DNA from: Streptomyces sp. NBC_00258
GTDB taxonomy: Bacteria; Actinomycetota; Actinomycetes; Streptomycetales; Streptomycetaceae
Direction: 5' to 3'
NCBI RefSeq assembly: GCF_036182465.1
Contig: NZ_CP108081.1
Span: forward strand, 4,712,001 to 4,776,000
DNA: 64,000 bases
Shown: in pieces, positions 37,921-46,073 of the stretch
How the letters are laid out: each line of letters starts with the position of its first letter
How positions within the stretch are numbered: position 1 is the stretch's first letter
Translations under genes and position numbers: made by a program
Notes under the pieces: model-generated
What the model was told of the DNA's origin: nothing
The model's database searches: none
The model's input: only the letters and a program-made list of their open reading frames with translations

Positions 37921-38447
37921 GCGAACCGTCCCCTCCAGCTCACCGCGTCCGGCACCGGTCACCGGAGGCGGCTGCCCGCAGTATCCAGCACTACGGTGCC
38001 GCACAACACGGTGTTCACGATCACAGCACGGTCCCGATGCTTTTAGGACCGGCCACGACAAACACTCCCAGTCTTCTAACCATGTGGGACCCGGTCGAAC
38101 CACGGACTTGGGGGTGGCTCGTGTGTCCGAGGTGACGGGGGTGGTCCCGGGGGTCACTCGGGGTCGGTTGAGGACCGGTTCAGGAGTGGCTGCGGAATGG
38201 CTTGGGACTGACCGGGGGGCGGCGGTTGGTCGGCTGCTGGCTGACTGCAGGTGGAGCTGGGAGAGGGCCGCTGGTCGGCTGCGAGGGCTTCCCGACCGCC
38301 TACAGATCGGCCGGGAAGCCGCTGCTGATTGGCTGGGGTCAGCTGATAGCCGATGGGGGGCGGCTACCGATCGGCTTGGGGGCGGCCGTTCGTCGGCTGC
38401 GGGGTGACTCGCGGTTGGCCAGGGATCGGGTGCGGAGCGGCCGCCCG
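37921..38447. other. Non-coding interval with degenerate GGTCGGCTG-type repeats
   Basis: This 527-bp interval lies between two minus-strand ATPase-type genes. It includes the phosphatase promoter region near 37950-38100 and, from ~38160 to 38430, a degenerate direct-repeat tract in which words such as GGTCGGCTG, GTCGGCTGC and GATCGGC recur every few tens of bases. Open frames crossing it have no recognisable protein features, and I assign no gene. Confidence 0.45.
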
Positions 38448-38846
38448 TCAGGACGGGAGTGCCAGTTCGAACCACACCGTCTTGCCCTTTCCGCCTGGCC
38501 TGGTGCCCCAGCGGCGGGAGGAGTTCGCCACCAGCTGAAGACCCCGGCCGCTTTCGTCCTCGGGCTCCGCGTCGCGTTCCTGCGGTGGATCCGGGAGGGG
38601 GTCGGAGACCTCGACGAGCAGGACGTCCATCGGTTCCGAGGGGCGCACGAGGCGCACCCCGATGGGACCCGTGGCGTGCCGCAGGGAGTTGGTGACCAGC
38701 TCGCTGACCAACAGCGCGGTCACGTCTCCGAGGGAGTCCAGGTCCCAGGCATGGAGCTGGCCCCGGACGACGGTTCGGGCGGTCCGGACGGCGCCTGGAT
38801 CCGCGGGAAAGGTCCACTCGGCGATATCGCCCTCGGTGTGGATCAC
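38448..38846 (-). CDS. Stand-alone RsbW/HATPase_c-type ATP-binding regulatory protein
   Basis: This 132-residue protein is essentially a single GHKL ATPase domain. The N-box is SELVTNSLRHA, the G1-like loop lies around VEVSDPLPDPP and the G2-like segment is DESGRGLQLVANSSRRWG, ending GKGKTVWFEL. That last segment closely matches the C-terminal domain of the neighbouring PP2C phosphatase (RGKTVWFELPLP). Such small proteins are candidate anti-sigma factors or kinases. The GTG at 38846 has GGGAG eight bases upstream; a GTG at 38855 is possible but too close to that box. Confidence 0.83.
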   Translation of the reverse strand: MIHTEGDIAEWTFPADPGAVRTARTVVRGQLHAWDLDSLGDVTALLVSELVTNSLRHATGPIGVRLVRPSEPMDVLLVEVSDPLPDPPQERDAEPEDESGRGLQLVANSSRRWGTRPGGKGKTVWFELALPS

Positions 38847-39082
38847 GCAGATCACTCCCAGGCCAGAAGCGGACCATGTCCGTTTTCATGGGGTTAATGG
38901 GCACATACCCGATATCCCGGGCGGAGTACCGTGCGCGAGGGCGCACTGTGGCGCGAACGGCGTACTCGGCGCTCGTCTCGGCCGCCACATGCGCCTCGCG
39001 AGCCCGAGCGTCCCACGTACGGTGTGCGTCCCGCACCCCGCAGACTCGAGTGCGCGAAGTTGTGATGGTCACACCTTTTTCT
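38847..39082. other. Intergenic, no gene recognised
   Basis: The leader of the small ATPase gene followed by sequence up to repeat copy 2. Nothing coding is supported; an AT-richer patch around 39055-39082 (GTTGTGATGGTCACACC) holds a GTGATGGTCAC-type imperfect palindrome. Confidence 0.35.
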
Positions 39083-39293
39083 TCGCCCCCGCCGCCCCTA
39101 CCCGTCCCGTCCCCAGGGGGCTGCGCCCCCAGACCCCCCTTATCGGCCTGAACGGCCTCGGCCTCAAACGCCGGACGGGCTGAAGATGTCGGCCCGGGCC
39201 GCGAAGTCTTCAGCCCCTCCGGCGTTTGAGGAGCGGGGGTTCGGGGGCTGGCCCCCGAGTAGTGACGGGAATGGGTAGGGGCGGCGGGGGCGA
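39083..39293. repeat. MITE-like dispersed repeat, copy 2 (inverted orientation)
   Basis: A 211-bp copy in the opposite orientation to copies 1 and 3. The same terminal inverted repeats are present; the extra length is ~24 bp in the internal loop between the AAACGCCGGA and TCCGGCGTTT arms. It abuts the 3' end of the Nudix gene (stop at 39304). Confidence 0.85.
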
Positions 39294-39303
39294 AAGAAGG
39301 TCA

Positions 39304-39723
39304 CTACCCCGCAGCCGCCCCACTCCCCCAAGCCCCGCGCGCAACCTCCAACACGGCAGCCACGTCCTGGTCCAGCCACTCCACGTCCCAGAGCTCGTCG
39401 GCGGTCAGCCAGCGCAGCTCGTCGTGGTCCTGGAGCGGCTTGGGCGCAGGCGAGTCGGACAGAAGGCGCACGGTCCAGACCCGGAGGACATACGGCGACC
39501 GCAAAGGCCACTCCCCCGGAACACGCGCAAGCACCTCGGACTCGATCCCGAGCTCCTCACGAAGCTCCCGCACAAGGGCCCCCTCGGGAGTCTCCCCGGA
39601 CTCCACCTTCCCCCCGGGCAGCTCCCACCGCCCGGCCAACTCCGCGGGCGCACTACGACGCGCGGCAAGGAGACACCCGTCGCTCAGCACGGCGGCTCCC
39701 ACCACCACGATCCGTTCGGTCAT
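39304..39723 (-). CDS. Nudix hydrolase (MutT/8-oxo-dGTP pyrophosphatase-like)
   Basis: This 139-residue protein has the complete Nudix box from Gly38 onward (GKVESGETPEG ... RELREELGI), matching GX5EX7REUXEEXGU. The start (MTERIVVVGAAVLSDGCLLAARR) and C-terminal LRWLTADELWDVEWLDQD are typical of MutT-like enzymes that sanitise oxidised nucleotides. The substrate could be another nucleotide. The ATG at 39723 is the natural start. Confidence 0.85.
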   Translation of the reverse strand: MTERIVVVGAAVLSDGCLLAARRSAPAELAGRWELPGGKVESGETPEGALVRELREELGIESEVLARVPGEWPLRSPYVLRVWTVRLLSDSPAPKPLQDHDELRWLTADELWDVEWLDQDVAAVLEVARGAWGSGAAAG

Positions 39724-39765
39724 GCGCCGGAGCCTACGGGAGCCTCACCGACACGCTCACACGCG

Positions 39766-39948
39766 TCACTTCGAGCCGTTCTGCCCGATCCGCTCGACCC
39801 AGTAGAGCTGCTTGTGCCCACGGTCGTCGAGGCTGTCCGCGATCTTCTGGGCCTCGGCCCTCGTCGCGTACCTGCCGACGCGGTAGCGATTGCCGTTGTC
39901 GTCCTGTCGTATGACGAGCCAGGGAAGTGTGATGGTGCCGTCGTTCAT
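39766..39948 (-). CDS. 60-aa stand-alone SPOR-like domain protein
   Basis: A tiny protein starting at ATG 39948 (MNDGTITLPWLVIRQDD) with GGAGGGGCGCG upstream. The segment RYRVGRYATRAEAQKIADSL and LYWVERI follow the SPOR-repeat pattern seen in division- or wall-binding proteins. There is no signal peptide or membrane anchor, which is odd for a peptidoglycan-binding fold, so it is probably cytoplasmic. It lies 42 bp upstream of the Nudix gene on the same strand. Confidence 0.72.
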   Translation of the reverse strand: MNDGTITLPWLVIRQDDNGNRYRVGRYATRAEAQKIADSLDDRGHKQLYWVERIGQNGSK

Positions 39949-40356
39949 CGCGCCCCTCCGCTCCCCGCCCCCGGCTCGCGTCCTGCCCCGCCACATAAGG
40001 AAACCGCAATCCGCATATGCCCGAGCCTACGCCTAACCTTCACGCAGCGAATACGGCTTTTCACAAAGAGGTATGCGCGAGATGCCCGAGAGGTACGCAA
40101 TCGGCCAGCACTGAGGGGGCGCATCCTCACGGACACGCCCCCTCATCCCCCTCAGGCTCCCGCAGACAGCGAAGAGACCGCGCCGAACACCCCCCACGAG
40201 AACGACCGGATTCCACCGGCACCGACCGCCAACCAGCAGCCGTCAGCCGTCAGCCGTCAGCCGTCAGCCGTCAGCCGTCAGCCGTCAGCCGTCAGCCAAT
40301 GGTCGGCCCAAGTCATGGACAGTTACAGCGGTTGCGGCAGTTGCGTCCGCTACGGC
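39949..40356. other. Intergenic region with heptamer array
   Basis: No gene is supported in this 408-bp interval upstream of the SPOR-like gene and downstream of the GntR gene. It contains the heptanucleotide array listed separately and a Ser/Thr/Pro-like low-complexity stretch in every frame. Confidence 0.5.
40237..40297. repeat. Heptanucleotide tandem repeat (CAGCCGT), ~8.7 copies
   Basis: Eight perfect consecutive CAGCCGT units followed by a partial CAGCC. It is a simple-sequence repeat just beyond the 3' end of the GntR regulator gene. Perfect tandem heptamers are uncommon in this GC-rich chromosome and probably vary in copy number. Confidence 0.95.
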
Positions 40357-41109
40357 CTATTTCACCGGCAAGTGGTAGGCGATCCGGTACCGGTCCGCCG
40401 GCACCACCACGTCCGCCGTCTCCACCGGTCGGCCCGACGCGTAGTACGTCCGCTGGATGACGACCACCACATGCCCGGGCACGCCCCCCAGTGCCGACAG
40501 TTCCTCGGCGAGGCCGGGCCGGGCGCCCACCTCCTCCGTGACGTTGTCCACGATCACGTCGATGGCGGCCATGCGCTCGACGACACCCATGCCGCCCAGG
40601 GGGCCCTCCTCGGGAAGCATCACCGGTGTGCGGCCCGTGACGGCGAGGGGCTCCCAGGAGGTGGAGAGCATCATCGCCTCGCCCGCGTCCCGGAAGACGT
40701 ACTTCGTGCACATCACACGGTCGCCGGCCTGGAGGCCGAGCCGCTCGGCGATGGCACCGCTCGCCTCGGCCTGCGCGCTGTGCGACTCCCACGTACCGCG
40801 CGCGGAGACGTCGGCCTGCTCCTGGCGGAACGGCGTCGCACCACTGTCCGGCCGGTACCCGGAGCGGGCGACGCGGCGCGGCACCGGCCGCTCGCGCACA
40901 TACGTCCCGGACCCGGAACGGCCCTCGACCAGCCCCTCGGCCATCAGGACCTTGCGGGCCTCAAGGGCGACCGTGTCGGAGACGCCGTACTCCTCGCGGA
41001 TTCTCGCCTGCGACGGGAGCCGTGTGTGCGGTGGCAGCGATCCGTCGACGATCTTCTTGCGAAGATCGCCTGCGACGCGCAGATACGCCGGCTGCTCACC
41101 GAATGTCAC
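40357..41109 (-). CDS. GntR family transcriptional regulator with UTRA domain
   Basis: This 250-residue HutC/FadR-type regulator has an N-terminal winged helix (~10-75, AYLRVAGDLRKKIVDGSLPP; LPSQARIREEYGVS; ALEARKVLMAEGLVEGRSGSGTYV) and a C-terminal UTRA ligand-binding domain (~95-245). The start is GTG at 41109 with GGGAG upstream. Nearby upstream sequence contains TGTA-CAGACAGC-TACA (~41128-41143), a possible autoregulatory operator. No obvious catabolic target operon adjoins it. Confidence 0.87.
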   Translation of the reverse strand: MTFGEQPAYLRVAGDLRKKIVDGSLPPHTRLPSQARIREEYGVSDTVALEARKVLMAEGLVEGRSGSGTYVRERPVPRRVARSGYRPDSGATPFRQEQADVSARGTWESHSAQAEASGAIAERLGLQAGDRVMCTKYVFRDAGEAMMLSTSWEPLAVTGRTPVMLPEEGPLGGMGVVERMAAIDVIVDNVTEEVGARPGLAEELSALGGVPGHVVVVIQRTYYASGRPVETADVVVPADRYRIAYHLPVK

Positions 41110-41256
41110 TGGCCACTCCCGTCAGGTTGTACAGACAGCTACAGGGTGGCAACCGTGGGTTGTGCCAGGCAAGCGAAGGCCAGAGAATCACTCGATGTGA
41201 TGACTTGAGGTTGCTCAAGGCTTTACGCAGGCACTTTCTCCCCGCTATCGCCGCCG

Positions 41257-42510
41257 TCACACCTCTGCGCCGCTGCCTCCTGTGCCGCCTCCCGTACCGG
41301 CCTCCTCACCGCCGTCGCCCTCGTACGACTCCGGCGGCGTCGAGGCGAGGCCCAGAGCCTTGCGCGTGGTGACCGTCTTCTCGGCGCCGGTGAGTTCCAG
41401 CGCCTTGTCGAAGTGCTCGTAGAAGGCGTCCGCGTCGGCGGCCTTCGCCGCTGCCGACCACTCCCCCTGAGCCTTGTCCAGGTCCTTGACCAGCGCGGCG
41501 ACCGGATCCTTCGCGTCGGCGGGCCAGTCGTGGCCGCGCAGCATTCCGAGCTGCTCGGTGATTGCGGCCGAGACCCTGGTCGCCCACTCCTTGTGGCCGG
41601 GCAGGTCGTCCTCGACGTACTCCTCCTCGGGCGCCGACTCCATGGCCTCGTTGAGGACCTGGGCCGCCTTGAGGTAGGTGAGCTGGTCGGCGTCGAGGGT
41701 CGTCTCGTCCTGGCGCAGCGAGCCGGTCAGGCTGCCCTTCTCGTCCACGTTGCCGAACAGGCAGCTGATCTCGCGGTCGCCGAGGCTCCAGCTGTCCCGG
41801 GTCGGCGTGAAGTAGTAGATGTCGACGTTCTCCGGGATGGCCCAGGTGTCCATGGCGTAGGCGTACTGGAGTGTGTAGCACTTGTCGTCGGCGGCCTCGG
41901 TGATCTCGCTGTCACCGGGGTAACTGCCGCTCGCCATCTTGAAGTTCGCGAAGACCTCGCCGTCGTGCTCCTCCTCGCAGGACACCGTGTCGACGTCGTA
42001 CGCCATGCCTTCCAGCGAGCCGCCCGGCGTGTCGAAGCACTCGCCCTCGTCCACGGAGAAGATGGCGCCGTTCTCGCTCGCCTCGCGCGCCCCCTCCTGG
42101 AAGCCGTCCCAGAACTCGGCCGCTCCGCCGGTGGCGAGTGCGAGCGCGAGGATCGCGGCGCCGATGCCGGACAGGATCATCCCGGCGATCGCCATGCCCT
42201 TGCCGCGCTCGCCCTTCTTCCTGATCTGCGCCAGCGCGAAGAATCCGAGGACCAGTCCGACCAGGGGCAGGAAGCACAGGATGCCGAGCACCAGGGCGGC
42301 GATGGCGAGGCCGTTGACCGGGGCCGGGGTGTTGTACGGGGAGTAGCCGTGCCCCCAGGGCTGATAGCCGTACGGGCCCGGCCCCGGTCCCGGCCCCTGC
42401 GGCTGGCCCGGGTACGCGCCGTACGGGCCTTGCGGCTGGCCCGGCGGCGGGTACGGCCCCTGGGGTTGCCCCTGCGGGTGCTGGGGCCCGGAGGGCGGGG
42501 GTATCTCCAC
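41257..42510 (-). CDS. DUF4190/septum-formation-domain membrane protein
   Basis: This 417-residue protein has a Pro/Gly/Gln-rich N-terminus (~1-60, repeated QPQGPYP and GPGPG) and two transmembrane helices of the DUF4190 module (~65-95 and ~108-128). An external domain follows with the cysteine pattern EGECFDTP ... VSCEEEHDGEVFANF ... DDKCYTLQ ... ISCLFGN, resembling the actinobacterial Septum_form family. A charged helical region and a Gly-rich tail end it. The start is GTG at 42510 with GAGGAG 12 bases upstream. The function is unproven; septum linkage comes only from the family name. Confidence 0.78.
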   Translation of the reverse strand: MEIPPPSGPQHPQGQPQGPYPPPGQPQGPYGAYPGQPQGPGPGPGPYGYQPWGHGYSPYNTPAPVNGLAIAALVLGILCFLPLVGLVLGFFALAQIRKKGERGKGMAIAGMILSGIGAAILALALATGGAAEFWDGFQEGAREASENGAIFSVDEGECFDTPGGSLEGMAYDVDTVSCEEEHDGEVFANFKMASGSYPGDSEITEAADDKCYTLQYAYAMDTWAIPENVDIYYFTPTRDSWSLGDREISCLFGNVDEKGSLTGSLRQDETTLDADQLTYLKAAQVLNEAMESAPEEEYVEDDLPGHKEWATRVSAAITEQLGMLRGHDWPADAKDPVAALVKDLDKAQGEWSAAAKAADADAFYEHFDKALELTGAEKTVTTRKALGLASTPPESYEGDGGEEAGTGGGTGGSGAEV

Positions 42511-42660
42511 TAGTACCGTGCTCCTCGTCCGAGTGCTGTGTCCGGGTGATGTGTCCGGGGGTGCGGAACTGACGTACGACAGGGCGCATCGTAAGCGCGG
42601 CCCGGACAGCGGCGGAACACAGGGAACGATCCCGACGATTCGGTCGGCGGCTGCATTTGT
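42511..42660. other. Leader region of the septum-formation-like gene
   Basis: The interval between that gene's start and repeat copy 3. No gene is supported; promoter elements were not identified. Confidence 0.35.
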
Positions 42661-42847
42661 TCGCCCCCGCCGCCCCTACCCATTCCCGTCCCTTTCGGGG
42701 GCGCTGCCCCCGAACCCCCGCTCCTCAAACGCCGGAGAGGCTGAGTTTCAGCCCGTCCGGCGTTTGAGGACGAGGCCGTTCAGGCCGACAAGGGGGGTCT
42801 GGGGGCGCAGCCCCCAGGGACGGGACGGGTAAGGGCGGCGGGGGCGA
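42661..42847. repeat. MITE-like dispersed repeat, copy 3
   Basis: A 187-bp copy nearly identical to copy 1 in the same orientation. Visible differences are GGGGGCGCTGCCCCC in place of GGGGGCCAGCCCCC, CTGAGTTTC in place of CTGAATTTC, and GGTAAGGG in place of GGTAGGGG. Both terminal inverted repeats are intact. Confidence 0.88.
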
Positions 42848-42924
42848 GAACCCAACGCGCCTCGCCCCCGCGGCAGCCCAGGGCGAGGACCCGAAGCCGT
42901 GCCACGAGGGCGAGGAGAAGGACT

Positions 42925-42968
42925 GCCTACGAGCCGCTACCGCCAGGGCCGACGCCCCGTAGGCGTCA
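42925..42968 (-). terminator. Stem-loop after subtilase gene
   Basis: GCCTACG and CGTAGGC arms separated by about 25 nt, with further internal pairing, lie a few bases beyond the subtilase stop codon at 42975 on the minus strand. This is a likely terminator. Confidence 0.55.
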
Positions 42969-42974
42969 GTCGGA

Positions 42975-44567
42975 TCAGAACTGAAGCCCCCAGGAGTTGA
43001 TGTACCCGGTGTCGAGCGAAGCGTTGTCGCTCACCCGCAGCGTCCACGTCCCGTTGGCGGCCTCGGACGAGGCGTTCACCGTGTACGTGGTGTTGATGTT
43101 GTCCGTCGAGCCACCGGTCCCGTACGCCTTCAGCGTGTAGGCCGTCCCGTCGGGAGCGATCAACTGGACCCGGAGGTCACCGATGTAGGTGTGGACGATG
43201 TTCACCGGCACGCTCAGCGCGGCGGGCGCGTTGCCGGTGACGCCGCTCACCGTGACCGGCGAGTTCACGGTGGAGTTGTCAGCGATCGCGTAGTCCGCGG
43301 TGTTCTCGAAGAGGTCACCCGTCGGAGGCGGAGTCGTACCGCCGCCGACGTTCAGCAGACGGTTGGGCGAGCCCGTACCGGGACTGGTCACGACCCCGGT
43401 GGTGGCGGAGTTGACCAGCGCGGTCTGGACGGCGGCCGGCGTCGCGGTCGGGTTGTCGGCCAGATGGAGCGCGGCGGCTCCGGCGACGTGCGGGGTCGCC
43501 ATCGACGTACCGGAGATGGTGTTGGTCGCGGAGTCGCCCGTGCCCCAGGCGGAGGTGATGGAGGAGCCGGGGGCGAAGAGGTCGAGGACCGTGCCGTAGT
43601 TGGAGTAACTGGCCTTGGCGTCGGTGCTGGTGGTGGCGCCCACGGTGATGGCCTCGGTGACGCGGGCGGGCGAGCGGGTCGAGGCGTTGGTCGTCTCGTT
43701 GCCGGCCGCGACGGCGTAGGTGACACCGGAGGCGATGGAGTTGCGTACGGCGGTGTCGATCGCGGTGTCGACGGTCCCGCCCAGGCTCATGTTGGCTACG
43801 GCCGGCTTGACGGCGTTGGTCGTCACCCAGTCGATGCCCGCGACGACCTGGGCGGTGGTGCCGGAGCCCGAGTTGTTGAGGACGCGGACGCCGACGACCT
43901 TCGCCTTCTTGGCGACGCCGTAGGCCGTGCCGGCGACCGTGCCCGCGACGTGCGTGCCGTGGCCGTGGCCGTCCTGGGCGGTGTTGTCGTTGTCGACGGC
44001 GTCGTAGCCGTAGGAGGCCCGGCCGCCGAAGTCGGTGTGTGTGATGCGGACACCGGTGTCGATGACGTAGGCGGTGACGCCCTCACCGGCGGTGTCGTCG
44101 TAGGTGTAGCTCTGGTTGAGCGGGAGGGCCGCCTGGTCGATGCGGTCGAGGCCCCAGGAGGGCGGGTTGGGCTGGGTCGTCTCGATGGAGAAGAGGCGGT
44201 TCTGGACGACGGAGGCGACGGCCGGGTCGGCGGCGAACCTCTTCGCCTCTGCCTCGGTGGCCTCTACGGCGTAACCGTTCAGCGCCTTCTTGTACGTACG
44301 CTCGATCGTGGCGCCGTACTCCTTCGCGAGGGCCCTGCCCTCGGCCGAGCCGGACTTCGCGGCGTCCGGGTGGAGCGTCACGATGTAGCTGTTCGCGATC
44401 GTGCCGGGCGCGCCGGCGTACTGGATCCGGCCTTCGGGGCCCGCGGCGGCCTGCGCCGGGAGGGCGGAGACGAGACCGGCGACGAGGGCCGCCGTACCGA
44501 TGCCCGCGATACCGGAGATACGGGTGATTCCGGCGAGTCTTCGCCGGGCATGACGCATCACTGCCAT
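42975..44567 (-). CDS. Secreted S8 subtilisin-like serine protease with proprotein-convertase P domain
   Basis: This 530-residue preproprotein has an Arg-rich signal peptide (~1-42, cleavage near ALPAQAAA), an inhibitor-I9 propeptide (~55-130, IANSYIVTLHPDA ... KKALNGYAVEATEAEA) and an S8 catalytic domain. Asp170 (VIDTGVRI), His203 (GHGTHVAGT), oxyanion Asn290 (AAGN) and Ser355 (GTSMATPH) form the active site. A P domain follows (~420-530, ENTADYAIADN ... LRVQLIAPDG). The ATG at 44567 has GGAGGATCC upstream. It is probably an extracellular protease feeding peptide uptake or acting in development. Confidence 0.9.
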   Translation of the reverse strand: MAVMRHARRRLAGITRISGIAGIGTAALVAGLVSALPAQAAAGPEGRIQYAGAPGTIANSYIVTLHPDAAKSGSAEGRALAKEYGATIERTYKKALNGYAVEATEAEAKRFAADPAVASVVQNRLFSIETTQPNPPSWGLDRIDQAALPLNQSYTYDDTAGEGVTAYVIDTGVRITHTDFGGRASYGYDAVDNDNTAQDGHGHGTHVAGTVAGTAYGVAKKAKVVGVRVLNNSGSGTTAQVVAGIDWVTTNAVKPAVANMSLGGTVDTAIDTAVRNSIASGVTYAVAAGNETTNASTRSPARVTEAITVGATTSTDAKASYSNYGTVLDLFAPGSSITSAWGTGDSATNTISGTSMATPHVAGAAALHLADNPTATPAAVQTALVNSATTGVVTSPGTGSPNRLLNVGGGTTPPPTGDLFENTADYAIADNSTVNSPVTVSGVTGNAPAALSVPVNIVHTYIGDLRVQLIAPDGTAYTLKAYGTGGSTDNINTTYTVNASSEAANGTWTLRVSDNASLDTGYINSWGLQF

Positions 44568-44793
44568 CTGAGGATCCTCCTCAATCGGTGGTGCGCTGGT
44601 GGTGGGGGGTGGTGCGGTCGTACGCACACGAAGACGACAGGGGCATGTCAAGAACTGGCCACTTCGTCCCTGCGCTCAGCCGAAAGATTGAGGCTTCCCC
44701 AGGAATTGCACAAGAGCCCTGCACGGACGTAACGCAGGTGCCATATGCCAGTCATGACACTCCGTCACCAATCGGTGCATCTAACCTGCCGAC

Positions 44794-45900
44794 ATGACTC
44801 CCTTGCCGGATTGTTTCTGCCCGGTGGACGGCACGCGCGTCCCCATGGACTCGCTCGCGTGGTGCTGTCCGGTCTGCCGCGGCCCCCTCGACCTGGACTT
44901 CGCGCCCACGCCCGCCTCCCTCAAGTCCCTTGCGGGCAGGGTGAATTCCCTCTGGCGTTACGCGGAGTGCCTGCCCCTGTCGTCCCCCTCGGTGTCGCTC
45001 GGCGAGGGCCGCACCCCGCTGGTCCCGCTCAAGGACGGCGTTTCGGCCAAGCTGGACTTCCTGATGCCGACGCTCTCCTTCAAGGACCGCGGGGCCGTCC
45101 TGCTCGCCGAACTGGCCCTGCGGCTGCGACCGGGCCGGGTCGTCGCGGACAGCAGCGGCAACGCGGGCACGGCGGTCGCCGCGTACTGCGCCAGGGCCCA
45201 GCTGCCCTGCACGGTCTACGTCCCCGACGGCACGTCCGCGAAGAAGCTGGAGCAGATCGGGGCGCACGGGGCCCGCCTCGAAGTCGTCCCGGGCGACCGG
45301 GAGGCGGCCGCGCGTGCGGCCCGGGAGGCCGCGGACGAGGAGGGCACGTTCTACGCCTCGCACGTCTTCAACCCCTACTTCCTGCACGGCACGAAGACGT
45401 ACGTCCATGAGCTGTGGGAGGACCTCGGCGGCCGGCTCCCCGAGGTGATCGTCGTCCCCGTCGGCAACGGCACGCTCCTGCTCGGCGCGTCCCTCGCGAT
45501 CGCCGAGCTGCACGCGGCGGGAATGATCGACCGCCGGCCCGCCCTGTACGCGGTCCAGTCCGCCGCCGTCGCCCCGCTCGCCCACGCCTGGCACGAGGGC
45601 GCCGACGACCTGGTCGGAGTCACCCCGGCGGCCCCCACGTTCGCCGAGGGCATCGCGATCCCCCGCCCGCCCCGGGCCCGCCAGATCCTGCGCGCGGTCC
45701 GGGAGTCCGGCGGCACCTTCCTCACCGTGACGGAGGACCAACTCCGCCACGCCCAGAGCGACCTGGCCTCGCAGGGTCTGTACGTCGAGTCGACGGGGGT
45801 GGCGTGCTGGGCGGCGGTACGGGAGGGGGCGCTGGGGGCGCGCACTGCTGTCGTGCCCCTGTGCGGGGCGGGCCTGAAAACGGGGCTCGCGCATTTGTAG
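44794..45900 (+). CDS. Threonine synthase-like PLP-dependent enzyme
   Basis: This 368-residue fold-type II PLP enzyme has the internal-aldimine Lys97 in LSFKDRGA, a phosphate-binding segment SSGNAGTAV and the glycine loop VPVGNGTLLLG. The N-terminus carries cysteines (CFCPVDGTRVP; CCPVCRG) resembling the zinc-ribbon start of some threonine synthases. It could make threonine from O-phosphohomoserine or be a paralogue with another amino-acid substrate; the main thrC is normally with hom/thrB, not here. It converges with the helicase gene. Confidence 0.82.
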   Translation: MTPLPDCFCPVDGTRVPMDSLAWCCPVCRGPLDLDFAPTPASLKSLAGRVNSLWRYAECLPLSSPSVSLGEGRTPLVPLKDGVSAKLDFLMPTLSFKDRGAVLLAELALRLRPGRVVADSSGNAGTAVAAYCARAQLPCTVYVPDGTSAKKLEQIGAHGARLEVVPGDREAAARAAREAADEEGTFYASHVFNPYFLHGTKTYVHELWEDLGGRLPEVIVVPVGNGTLLLGASLAIAELHAAGMIDRRPALYAVQSAAVAPLAHAWHEGADDLVGVTPAAPTFAEGIAIPRPPRARQILRAVRESGGTFLTVTEDQLRHAQSDLASQGLYVESTGVACWAAVREGALGARTAVVPLCGAGLKTGLAHL

Positions 45901-45920
45901 GGCTTCGGGTTGCGGCTCGG

Positions 45921-46044
45921 GTGCGGGTGGATGGGGGCTGGTCGCGCAGTTCCCCGCGCCCCTGTCTTTCGTCTTTAGGGGGGCGGTAGCCCCTGCTTTT
46001 TAGGGGCGCGGGGAACTGCGCGACCAGCCCCCACCGGCCCGCAC
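45921..46044. repeat. Long inverted repeat (dispersed palindromic family, full copy) / terminator
   Basis: Arms of ~43 bp (45921-45963 and 46002-46044) are complementary except for about three positions, with an uninterrupted 32-bp core containing GCGCAGTTCCCCGCGCCCC. The 38-bp loop has its own small stem (AGGGG...CCCCT). It separates the convergent threonine-synthase-like and helicase genes and should terminate both. Confidence 0.88.
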
Positions 46045-46073
46045 CCGAAGCACAACCTCCACCGGCCCCCTCC

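Noticed and set aside
37921..39072. Extension of the PP2C phosphatase by ~380 residues upstream
   Set aside because: The extension is low-complexity, runs through degenerate repeats and antisense to the small ATPase region, and a good ribosome-binding site precedes the GTG at 37920.
40237..40297. Possible CRISPR array
   Set aside because: The units are contiguous 7-mers with no spacers, so this is a simple tandem repeat; no cas genes are present.
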